Shown piece after piece: positions 1-5,969 of a DNA stretch of 18,323 nucleotides; position 1 is the first letter of the stretch, and each line of letters opens with the position of its first letter. The notes under the pieces were generated by a model. That model saw only the letters and a list, made by a program, of their open reading frames with translations, had not been told where the DNA came from and did no database searches. Both the position numbers and the translations under genes were made by a program. The stretch spans positions 1 to 18,323 of the forward strand of contig NZ_JNYE01000128.1 of assembly GCF_000717185.1 (NCBI RefSeq), given 5' to 3'. Source of the DNA: Kitasatospora phosalacinea (GTDB lineage: Bacteria > Actinomycetota > Actinomycetes > Streptomycetales > Streptomycetaceae).

Positions 1-1
1 T

Positions 2-178
2 CTTCACGTAGAGTGCGGTCGCGAGGGAGTCCAGGTCAGGCGTCACAACCGACCTTTGGACTCCCTCGCTTCATCTCATGCGCGCCAGCAAGCCCTTGGC
101 ATCAATCATCTAGCTGGCCTTCCCCGCCTCGCCGCCAACCTCTGCTGCTACAAACGACCGGCAAGCTTCACCACGTAG
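2..178 (+). pseudogene. Possible 3' tail of a mobile-element gene (partial, left edge)
   Basis: An open frame enters from the left edge and ends at a TAG at 176-178. It encodes about 58 residues ending in LAANLCCYKRPASFTT. The GC content is visibly lower than in the rest of the window and the codon use is less biased, as is common for mobile-element DNA. The Leu/Ala-rich ending followed by Asn-Leu-Cys-Cys-Tyr-Lys-Arg looks to me like a transposase C-terminus, but I cannot name the family. The frame also contains a 12-bp inverted repeat at 22-68. It may simply be non-coding. Confidence 0.25.
22..68. repeat. 12-bp perfect inverted repeat (hairpin)
   Basis: CGAGGGAGTCCA at 22-33 is the exact reverse complement of TGGACTCCCTCG at 57-68. 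Inside the loop, GGTC (34-37) can also pair with GACC (51-54), leaving a two-base TT bulge at 55-56, so the stem reaches about 16 bp. It could be a terminator for a gene left of the window or an end structure of a mobile element. There is no clear T tract. Confidence 0.5.
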
Positions 179-221
179 GACACGGACCGCGATTCGTCGA
201 TCCCTCCGGCGCGGTGGGCGC

Positions 222-953
222 TTACGAACACTCATGGAAGAAGCGGCCTTCGCGGTGGTCGGGGCTGACGAAGGCGAAGCCGTAGCCGTAGCCGAAGTTG
301 AGGAAGTACGGATCGTCCGGGCTCTCGCCGCCGTCACTGATCTTGAAGAGGAACTGCCACGGGGCGTCGACGCGCGCGTCGATGTTGGGGTAGCAGGCGG
401 TGCCGCCGAGGTAGTCGTGCAGGTCCTCCCCGTCGGGGAGTTCAGTGGTGGGGCCCTCGCCGCGCATGCCGCGCTGCCAGGCCGCCTCCTCATCGATCGA
501 GCGGTCGATCTCGGGCGGCACCGGCTGGAGATCGACGTGCCATTCAACGGGGATCTCGGTCTCGTCGGGGCTCCAGCGCCACAGGGTCCGTCCCTGCGTG
601 CCGGGCGGTCCGATGACGGCGAAGGACGGGGCGCGGCCGTCCGGCTGCACCAGCAGCACGGCGTCGCCGTCCTCCGCGCGGAGTCCGCCCATGATCATGC
701 CTTCCTCGTGGATAAAGAGGTAGGCCAGGCGGAGCTGGGGGCCGGGGACGGGGAACTGCCCGATGAACACCAGCGGCTCACCGGAGGCTGGGTGCACGGG
801 CCAGGTCGGCTCGGCCAGCCAGACGGGCTCGCCGCCGAACTTGGCCACGGGGGTGACGATCGGCTGCTCGGCAGCCGTGAGGATCATCTGCTGGCGCGGC
901 AGGAAGGCCGCATCGTACGGCCCGTCCGCTCGCCCGGTGGGACGCGCGATCAT
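222..953 (-). CDS. DUF1963 (YwqG-like) family protein
   Basis: This is a 243-residue protein of unknown function. The segment KFGGEPVWLAEPTWPVHP followed by a Phe-Ile-Gly-Gln-Phe strand matches the N-terminal signature of the DUF1963/YwqG family, whose members are soluble, beta-rich cytoplasmic proteins often found near toxin-immunity loci. The C-terminus (FGYGYGFAFVSPDHREGRFFHEC) is rich in aromatics and glycine. There is no signal peptide or membrane segment. I chose the ATG at 953 because a TAGGGT box lies six bases upstream, which fits a leaderless transcript. An internal ATG at 887 would give 221 residues and would still keep the conserved core. The gene stands alone, divergent from the methionine aminopeptidase gene. 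The family call is from motif memory; the biochemical role is unknown. Confidence 0.75.
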   Translation of the reverse strand: MIARPTGRADGPYDAAFLPRQQMILTAAEQPIVTPVAKFGGEPVWLAEPTWPVHPASGEPLVFIGQFPVPGPQLRLAYLFIHEEGMIMGGLRAEDGDAVLLVQPDGRAPSFAVIGPPGTQGRTLWRWSPDETEIPVEWHVDLQPVPPEIDRSIDEEAAWQRGMRGEGPTTELPDGEDLHDYLGGTACYPNIDARVDAPWQFLFKISDGGESPDDPYFLNFGYGYGFAFVSPDHREGRFFHECS

Positions 954-959
954 GAGCGG

Positions 960-965
960 ACCCTA
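960..965 (-). promoter_or_regulatory. -10-like box for a leaderless transcript of the DUF1963 gene
   Basis: On the minus strand this reads TAGGGT, matching the actinobacterial TANNNT -10 pattern. Exactly six bases (CCGCTC) separate it from the ATG at 953, so a transcript starting 6-7 bases downstream would begin at the start codon. I see no convincing -35 hexamer 17-18 bases upstream. Confidence 0.4.
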
Positions 966-1228
966 CGGCACGCCACCGACGAACCGTGTCGTAGGGCCGA
1001 GCAGTGGAAGAGCAGGCGGCATCTGGTCAGTGGGCCCATCCATGAGATCGACATCCGTACGGATGGTGTCGGGTTCCAACTTCGTGGCCAAGCTCCAACT
1101 GTCGTGCGGCGACCCGGCTGCTCAACGTGACTCGACCAACTCCCGGGCTGCCACTCGCAAACTGCGGCTCGGAACCGCGGTCCACCGACCGCCGTCACAT
1201 CGCCGTTCCTCCGTCGGCGCGGGGTGGG
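966..1228. other. Intergenic stretch with no supported gene
   Basis: This lies between the DUF1963 gene and the operator/promoter of the aminopeptidase gene. Frames are open on both strands, but none has a recognisable motif, a ribosome binding site or a convincing start. I see nothing coding here. Confidence 0.5.
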
Positions 1229-1244
1229 CGGTATTTGAATACCG
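1229..1244. promoter_or_regulatory. Palindromic operator 1 upstream of the methionine aminopeptidase gene
   Basis: CGGTATTTGAATACCG is a perfect palindrome around a two-base TG centre. The same 14-bp core recurs, reverse complemented, at 1275-1288. It is AT-rich in a very GC-rich setting, as expected of a repressor site. It overlaps where a -35 element would lie for the TAGCGT -10 candidate at 1253-1258. Confidence 0.7.
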
Positions 1245-1252
1245 GGGGCTGC

Positions 1253-1258
1253 TAGCGT
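1253..1258 (+). promoter_or_regulatory. Candidate -10 box of the methionine aminopeptidase promoter
   Basis: TAGCGT fits TANNNT. With a 17-base spacer the -35 position falls on GGTATT at 1230-1235, inside operator 1. Transcription would start near 1265, just ahead of operator 2, giving a leader of about 75 nt. The box lies between the two palindromes, which is a repressor-friendly arrangement. Confidence 0.4.
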
Positions 1259-1272
1259 GTCGCTGTCCGCTG

Positions 1273-1290
1273 CCGGTATTCAAATACCGG
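1273..1290. promoter_or_regulatory. Palindromic operator 2 in the leader of the methionine aminopeptidase gene
   Basis: CCGGTATTCAAATACCGG is a perfect 18-bp palindrome around a CA centre. Its core is the reverse complement of the core of operator 1. The centres are 45 bp apart, about four helical turns, which would put bound dimers on roughly the same face. No regulator gene is adjacent in this window. Confidence 0.7.
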
Positions 1291-1340
1291 TGGTTCTTTC
1301 GACCGGGCGGCCGGGCGGCCGTCGTGCAGGGAGCTGTGCC

Positions 1341-2108
1341 GTGATCGAGCTGAAGACGCCGCAGGCGATCGAGAAGATGGCCGTCACCGGCCGGTTCGTC
1401 GCCGGGGTGCTGGCCGAGCTGTCGGGGCTGGCCGAGGTGGGGCGGGACGTGATGGACCTGGAGTTGCGGGCCAGGAAGTTGGTGGCGGACCGCGGGGCCG
1501 AGTCCTGCTACTGGGACTACGCGCCGTCGTTCGGGCGCGGCCCGTTCCGGAACGTGATCTGCCTGTCGGTGAACGACGCGGTGCTGCACGGGCAGCCGCA
1601 CCCCTACGTGCTGCAGGACGGGGACGTGCTGAGCCTGGACTTCGCGGTGTCGATCGACGGCTGGGTGGCCGACTCGGCGGTCACCGTCATCGTAGGCACC
1701 CCGGACGAGCGGGACGTGCGGCTGGCGGGGTCGACCCGGACCGCGCTGGACGCGGCGATCGCGGCCGCCGTGCCCGGCAACCGGATCGGGGACGTCTCGG
1801 CGGCGATCGCGAAGGTCGGGCAGGACGCGGGCTACCGGATCAACACCGACTTCGGCGGGCACGGCCTGGGCCGCACCATGCACGAGGACCCGCACGTGCC
1901 GAACGTCGGCCGCCCCGGGCGCGGGCTGGAGCTGAAGCCCGGGCTGACGCTGGCGCTGGAGCCGTGGTGGTGCACCGGCTCGGCGAAGCTGCGGGTGGAC
2001 GCGGACGGCTGGACGCTGCGTTCGGCGGACGGCTCGCGCGGGGCGCACTCCGAGCACACGGTGGCGATCACCGAGGACGGGCCCCGGGTGCTCACCGTGC
2101 TGTCCTGA
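1341..2108 (+). CDS. map: Type I methionine aminopeptidase
   Basis: This 255-residue cytosolic metalloenzyme removes the initiator methionine from nascent proteins. All five metal ligands of the pita-bread fold are visible: Asp100 (LSLDFA), Asp111 (VADSAV), His174 (GGHGLG), Glu207 (LALEPW) and Glu238 (HSEHT). The conserved His83 (VLHG) and His181 (MHEDP) are also present. The length is normal for the short type I enzymes and there is no N-terminal zinc-finger extension. I chose the GTG at 1341 because an AGGGAG ribosome site lies about seven bases upstream and the protein then begins directly with the family's N-terminal helix. An upstream in-frame GTG at 1257 would lie within the promoter. 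Actinomycetes usually carry more than one map gene. The two palindromes upstream suggest that this copy is regulated rather than a constitutive housekeeping copy; that last point is inference. Confidence 0.95.
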   Translation: MIELKTPQAIEKMAVTGRFVAGVLAELSGLAEVGRDVMDLELRARKLVADRGAESCYWDYAPSFGRGPFRNVICLSVNDAVLHGQPHPYVLQDGDVLSLDFAVSIDGWVADSAVTVIVGTPDERDVRLAGSTRTALDAAIAAAVPGNRIGDVSAAIAKVGQDAGYRINTDFGGHGLGRTMHEDPHVPNVGRPGRGLELKPGLTLALEPWWCTGSAKLRVDADGWTLRSADGSRGAHSEHTVAITEDGPRVLTVLS

Positions 2109-2278
2109 CGGGGCGGTTCGGCCACGGCGGGTGACCGTCGGGTGGACGGTGGGTGGTCGCTGTGGCCCGTCCCATAGGCGGATCGCTGGACAGTCGGCGC
2201 GCGGTCAGCGCGGGGCCACGGAGGGTGTGCGGTTCCCCGGCCGGGGCGGCCGAAACCGGTGAGCCCGGTCACAGCCGT

Positions 2279-2319
2279 CGGCGGCCGGGCCCGGAAAATC
2301 GCGGTCCGGGTGGCCGCCG
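2279..2319. terminator. Strong GC hairpin downstream of the aminopeptidase gene
   Basis: CGGCGGCC (2279-2286) pairs with GGCCGCCG (2312-2319), and CCCGGA (2290-2295) pairs with TCCGGG (2305-2310). The interior loop is GGG against T, and the terminal loop is nine bases. It lies 170 bp after the aminopeptidase stop and before the likely rpf promoter. It could end the upstream transcript; there is no T tract, as is common in streptomycetes. Confidence 0.4.
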
Positions 2320-2373
2320 AGAGGCGCTGTACCGGCGGTAACCAGCCTCTGACCTGCGTAAACCTTGGAATGC

Positions 2374-2402
2374 TTGGAGTTCGGACGGAACGCCCGTAGC
2401 TT
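2374..2402 (+). promoter_or_regulatory. Candidate promoter of the Rpf gene
   Basis: TTGGAG (2374-2379), a 17-base spacer and TAGCTT (2397-2402) resemble a housekeeping-type promoter. Transcription would start near 2409 and give a leader of about 200 nt. Confidence 0.45.
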
Positions 2403-2607
2403 CGTAACCAGTGCAGGGCGCACTACCCGGGATCACCCGAAACCAACGCCCCGGTGCGGCAACCGAGCCGCCCGACGGGCAGGGTGACCGCGACGGAGAG
2501 CAGGTCGGACCTCGACCGCACCGTCCGATCCACAAGCGCGAGAGACCGCAGGCCCTTCCGGGCCCCTGGTTCCGCCTTGCCTGCCCGGGGCATCCGAAAG
2601 GAATCGC
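2403..2607 (+). promoter_or_regulatory. Long, probably structured 5' leader of the Rpf gene
   Basis: About 200 nt separate the candidate promoter from the ATG. The segment includes a small hairpin (AGTGC at 2410-2414 with GCACT at 2420-2424) and several GC-rich complementary blocks. Actinomycete rpf genes are known to have long leaders, and some carry c-di-AMP (ydaO-type) riboswitches. I looked for the ydaO core (GGGGGA-C-CA, GGGUGAAUC, and the terminal CAGCUAACCUCG-like block) and could not find it, so I do not assign a riboswitch class. A GAAAGGAA ribosome site sits at 2596-2603. Confidence 0.4.
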
Positions 2608-3393
2608 ATGATCTTCCGTAACGAGACTGCCGCCACCCAGACCGCCACCACCGCCGAGCGGGGCAACCGGAAGCGCAACCGCGTCCGGGCCGCCATCGTC
2701 GCCGGCAGCGCGGTGGCCGTCCTCCCGGTGGCCGGCCTCGTGACGGCGACCTCGGCCTCGGCCGCGGACGTGTCCACCTGGGACAAGGTCGCCCAGTGCG
2801 AGTCGACCGGGAACTGGTCGATCGACACCGGCAACGGCTTCTACGGTGGCCTGCAGTTCACCTCCTCCACCTGGGCCGCCTTCGGCGGCACCGCCTACGC
2901 CCCGCAGGCCAACCAGGCCACCAAGGCGCAGCAGATCGAGATCGCCGAGAAGGTCCTGGCCGTCCAGGGCCCGGGCGCCTGGCCGGTGTGCTCCGTGCAG
3001 GCGGGCCTGACCCAGGGCGGCGCCGCCGCCCAGGTCGACACCTCCTCGTCCGCCGCGAGCACCAGCTCCAACAGCGCCACCAGCTCCACCAGCAACAACT
3101 CCGCGAGCACCGGCACCAGCACCAGCACCAAGTCGTCGAAGTCGACCACCACCGACTCCGACGCGGCCGCCACCAACACCACGGACAGCGGCCAGTCCTC
3201 CTACCAGGGCCACAAGTCCTGGAAGAAGAGCGGCAACACCGGCGGCAACACCTACACCGTCAAGTCCGGTGACACCCTGAGCGCCATCGCGGCCGCCAAC
3301 GGCACCACCGTGGACGCGCTGTTCAGCGCCAACGCCCAGACCATCGGCGGCTCCGCCGACGTCATCTACCCGGGCCAGGTCCTGACCGTCTGA
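2608..3393 (+). CDS. Resuscitation-promoting factor: secreted transglycosylase with LysM
   Basis: This 261-residue secreted cell-wall hydrolase cleaves peptidoglycan glycan strands during spore germination and regrowth. A twin-basic N-region and hydrophobic stretch (about residues 21-49) end at a Ser-Ala-Ser-Ala-Ala signal-peptidase site near residue 53. The Rpf domain spans about 54-132, with catalytic Glu65 in QCESTGNW, the GGLQF and TWAAFGG motifs, and Cys64/Cys128 positioned for the usual disulfide. A Ser/Thr/Asn-rich linker covers about 140-210. One LysM domain (215-261, TYTVKSGDTLSAIA) would bind peptidoglycan. Length and order match streptomycete RpfA-type proteins. The ATG is fixed by GAAAGGAA just upstream. 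The gene is monocistronic, with a promoter and leader before it and a strong terminator after it. Confidence 0.95.
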   Translation: MIFRNETAATQTATTAERGNRKRNRVRAAIVAGSAVAVLPVAGLVTATSASAADVSTWDKVAQCESTGNWSIDTGNGFYGGLQFTSSTWAAFGGTAYAPQANQATKAQQIEIAEKVLAVQGPGAWPVCSVQAGLTQGGAAAQVDTSSSAASTSSNSATSSTSNNSASTGTSTSTKSSKSTTTDSDAAATNTTDSGQSSYQGHKSWKKSGNTGGNTYTVKSGDTLSAIAAANGTTVDALFSANAQTIGGSADVIYPGQVLTV

Positions 3394-3439
3394 TCCACCC
3401 GATCAGGCACCGGTGTCCGCTAGGAGACCGCACGCAGCA

Positions 3440-3482
3440 CGCCGACGGCCACCCCTCATGTCGGGAGGGGTGGCCGTCGGCG
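3440..3482. terminator. Terminator: 18-bp perfect stem
   Basis: The arms at 3440-3457 and 3465-3482 are exactly complementary over 18 bp, with a seven-base loop (ATGTCGG). It begins 46 bp after the Rpf stop codon and ends 21 bp before the stop of the convergent minus-strand gene, so it probably serves both directions. There is no clear T tract. Confidence 0.9.
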
Positions 3483-3503
3483 TTCCCGCGTGCGCGTGCG
3501 CGG

Positions 3504-3860
3504 TCAGTCGAACCAGTCGGGCTCCGCGGCGTCGATCAGTTCGCGCAGGGCCGGGCGGTCGTGGAACGCGCCCGAGAGCAGCGCGCCGAGTTCGCGCAGC
3601 GCCGCCGCGTCCTCCCCGTAGGCGACGAACATGCCGGCCTCCGGGTCGTACCGGAACCGGCCCTCCAGCTGCGGCGCCCGGGAGCGGACGGCGGAGCGCG
3701 CCACCGCCTCCCAGCCGTAGCCGCCGTTCTGCTGGCCCGCGGCCTCGAACGCCTCGTCCACTTCGACCATCCGGTCGTCCGCCAGCATCAGGCCGTACGA
3801 ACCGGGCCTGTGGTCGTACTCGATGAACACCAGCGGGGCGTAGCTCTCACGATCGGTCAT
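3504..3860 (-). CDS. Imm51-like immunity protein (orphan)
   Basis: This 118-residue acidic cytosolic protein begins MTDRESYAPLVFIEYDHRPG and continues SYGLMLADDRMVEVDEAFE. It ends with the Glu/Asp-rich helix and PDWFD. This pattern resembles the Imm51 family, which in polymorphic-toxin loci is thought to neutralise a cognate toxin by direct binding. No toxin gene is visible nearby, so here it would be an orphan or would act against toxins from kin. The GYGWEAVARS segment is the expected conserved core. The ATG at 3860 has a TAGCGT box seven bases upstream on the minus strand, suggesting leaderless transcription. The family call comes from sequence pattern only; the target is unknown. Confidence 0.7.
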   Translation of the reverse strand: MTDRESYAPLVFIEYDHRPGSYGLMLADDRMVEVDEAFEAAGQQNGGYGWEAVARSAVRSRAPQLEGRFRYDPEAGMFVAYGEDAAALRELGALLSGAFHDRPALRELIDAAEPDWFD

Positions 3861-3867
3861 GCGCCGG

Positions 3868-3873
3868 ACGCTA
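3868..3873 (-). promoter_or_regulatory. -10-like box for a leaderless transcript of the Imm51-like gene
   Basis: TAGCGT on the minus strand lies seven bases upstream of the ATG at 3860, consistent with a transcript starting at or next to the start codon. No ribosome binding site is visible. Confidence 0.4.
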
Positions 3874-3921
3874 CCGGTGGCCGCCGACAGCGCGGCCCCG
3901 CCGGGGCGGCCGGTGGGGCGG

Positions 3922-4275
3922 TCAGTAGGGGAGGACCTCTTCGACGGCGCTGGTGCCCGAGCCGGGGCGGGACTCCCAGCGCCAGGTCTCGTCCAGGCGC
4001 AGCCTGCCGTCGGGGAGGCGGGTCAGGACGCTGGTGCAGTGGCCGGAGTTGGTCTCCCCGGCCCGGTTGAGCTGCACGTAGCGGAAGTCGACGGTGTCGC
4101 CGGTGCGGGTGCCGACCAGGTGGCCGTGGACCACCTCGCCGCCGCGGTAGTCGGCCCACACCAGGCCGTCGTCCTCGTGGTAGGCGAACCGGGTGCCCGG
4201 GTCGACCTCGCCCTGCTCGGGGCGGGAGACCGGGGCGAACTCCAGTCCGTCGAGCGAGGGCAGCGCGGACAGCAT
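3922..4275 (-). CDS. Small conserved beta-rich protein of unknown function
   Basis: This is a 117-residue protein without a signal peptide or membrane segment. Its pattern is alternating short strands: DDGLVWADYRGGEVVHGHLVG, then TVDFRYVQLN, then SGHCTS, and finally RLRLDETWRWES. This matches a widespread bacterial family that is probably a small calycin-like barrel and is often annotated, without good evidence, as N-acetylglutamate synthase. I make no enzymatic claim. The start is set by AAGGAG six bases before the ATG at 4275. It lies 61 bp upstream of the Imm51-like gene on the same strand, but that gene appears to have its own leaderless promoter. Confidence 0.75.
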   Translation of the reverse strand: MLSALPSLDGLEFAPVSRPEQGEVDPGTRFAYHEDDGLVWADYRGGEVVHGHLVGTRTGDTVDFRYVQLNRAGETNSGHCTSVLTRLPDGRLRLDETWRWESRPGSGTSAVEEVLPY

Positions 4276-4442
4276 GGCGGACTCCTTGGGCCGGAGGACG
4301 GGGGTGCAGCCCAGTCGACCACGCCGGGCCGCCCGCCGACCGGGGCATCCGCATCATGGACAGCCGTTCTCCCGAGGTGGCCCCAACTGCCCTGCCGGAA
4401 AAGGGCGGTGACCGAATCTCACGCTTTGATGTAGACCATTGA

Positions 4443-4721
4443 CGCCGGTTCGGGGCGCTCCCTGGCGTTCCGGGTACATCCGCCGGGCTGTCCCACGCGG
4501 CGAAGGCCGTGCTGGCCGGGACCGTCCCCACCCTCTTCGCGGCCGGGGAGGACGACGGCCGATTCCCGGCGACCGCACGGCAGTTGCACGACACCGCCGT
4601 CACCCCCGTCAAGCAGCTCGAGCTCTACCCCGGCGGCAACCACGGCGCGGCCCTGCTCGCCGACGGCGCCCTCCCCGACGTCCGCGCCTTCCTCGCCGCG
4701 CACGCCCCGGCCCGCGGGTAG
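4443..4721 (+). pseudogene. Alpha/beta-hydrolase C-terminal remnant
   Basis: Only the last roughly 90 residues of a hydrolase remain, opening right after a stop codon at 4440-4442. PTLFAAGEDDG carries the strand-7 catalytic acid, and LYPGGNHGAALL carries the catalytic histidine. The nucleophile elbow (GxSxG) and oxyanion region are missing. A GTG at 4509 could start a 70-residue peptide, but that would have no active site. DNA just upstream (about 4390-4442) is less GC-rich, which may mark the deletion junction. The remnant is convergent with the downstream BrkB-family gene. Confidence 0.75.
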
Positions 4722-4767
4722 CGACGGGCAGGTAGTGGCGGGCGGCGGGCGGCGGGCCCGCGGCCGG

Positions 4768-5793
4768 TCAGGCGGAGCCGCCCCCGTCCTTCGCGGGCCC
4801 GCCGGTGCCCTCCCGGGAGTCGGCCGGGTCCTCCGGGGGCGGGTCCGTGAAGTCGACGTCCACGTGCTGTTCGGGGCGGCGCTCCTCCTGGCGGGCGATG
4901 TCCTCCAGGACCTGTTCGTCCGGGCCGGTCAGCGGGGGCTGGAGGAGGGAGCGCGGCCACAGGCGGCGGGCGAGGACGGTGTTGGACTCGGCCGCGTACA
5001 GGCTGATCTGGGCGGCCAGGTAGAGCCAGGAGAGCAGGCCGATCACCGTCGCGAAGAAGCCGTAGACCGCGGTGGCGTGCCGGAGCTGGTGGGCGACCAG
5101 GGCCGCGCCGAAGGCCTGGAGGACGGTGAACAGCGGGCCCGCGAGCAGGCTGCCCGGCAGCAGGGCGCGGGACGGGACCTCCTTCGGGGTGAGGATCCGC
5201 AGGCAGGCCAGGAACAGCAGTGAGTTGACCACCGCGGACAGCACCAGCCCGCCGACCCGGGCCGCCGGTCCGCCCAGCGCCGTGCCCACCAGTGCCGCCG
5301 CGGCCGTGGACAGCAGCAGGCCGGTGCCGAGCGCCGCGAACAGCGCCAGGCTGCGGCCCAGCCGCGGCCAGTAGCCCGGACGCCGCACCCCGGGGACGTT
5401 CCACACCTCGGCCATCGCGTGCTGCAGCACCTGCGCGATGCCGAGCGCGCCGTACAGCAGGCCCGCGACGCCGACCACCAGCGCCAGGCCGCTGCCCTGC
5501 ACCGAGTGCACGTTCCCGCGCAGCTGGTCGCCGATGATCGGGAAGTCGGCGAGCGCCGAGTCGACCACGGCCCGCTGCGCGTCCGGGTGCCCGTGCAGGA
5601 CGAACCCCAGCGCGGTGGAGAGCAGGAGCAGCAGCGGGATCAGCGAGACGAAGGCGTAGTAGGTGATCAGCGCGGCCAGCAGCCCGCCCCGGTCGTCGCC
5701 GTACTTCTTGACCACGCCGACCACGAGGGCCAGCGGGCGGTGGCGCTGCTGGGTGCGGTCGACGGCGCGCAGGGCGCGTTCGACGGGGTTCAC
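4768..5793 (-). CDS. YihY/BrkB-family inner-membrane protein
   Basis: This 341-residue protein has about six hydrophobic helices. After a cytoplasmic start it has the family hallmark GLLAALITYYAFVSLIPLLL, followed by helices around VALVVGVAGLLYGALG, SLALFAALGTGLLLST, GGLVLSAVVNSLLFLA and FFATVIGLLSWLYLAAQISL. The conserved AEVWNVP segment is present. The C-terminal 60 residues are charged and Pro-rich (about 283-341), as is typical of actinobacterial members. It sits in the cytoplasmic membrane. The family has been called virulence factor BrkB and, wrongly, RNase BN; its transport or envelope role is unproven. The GTG start at 5793 has GGAAGGAG seven bases upstream. Confidence 0.9.
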   Translation of the reverse strand: MNPVERALRAVDRTQQRHRPLALVVGVVKKYGDDRGGLLAALITYYAFVSLIPLLLLLSTALGFVLHGHPDAQRAVVDSALADFPIIGDQLRGNVHSVQGSGLALVVGVAGLLYGALGIAQVLQHAMAEVWNVPGVRRPGYWPRLGRSLALFAALGTGLLLSTAAAALVGTALGGPAARVGGLVLSAVVNSLLFLACLRILTPKEVPSRALLPGSLLAGPLFTVLQAFGAALVAHQLRHATAVYGFFATVIGLLSWLYLAAQISLYAAESNTVLARRLWPRSLLQPPLTGPDEQVLEDIARQEERRPEQHVDVDFTDPPPEDPADSREGTGGPAKDGGGSA

Positions 5794-5969
5794 GGCGCGG
5801 CTCCTTCCGTGGGCGTCGTAGGGCGTCGCCGGGCGTCCCGGCGGCCTCCCGGTGGCGTTCCGGGGCGGACGGCACCCGCGCGTATGCCCGGCGGGCGGGT
5901 GTGAACGCCTCCGGGGTGGAAAGGCGGGCGGGGTGGACCCGGAACCGGAGGGGCGAGGAGGCAGGGCAG

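Noticed and set aside
950..1198. 82-codon minus-strand open frame between the DUF1963 and aminopeptidase genes
   Set aside because: No motif, no ribosome site, and it overlaps the likely promoter of the DUF1963 gene.
2403..2607. c-di-AMP (ydaO-type) riboswitch upstream of the Rpf gene
   Set aside because: It is expected from rpf genes in relatives, but I could not find the conserved blocks by eye, so I list only an unclassified leader.
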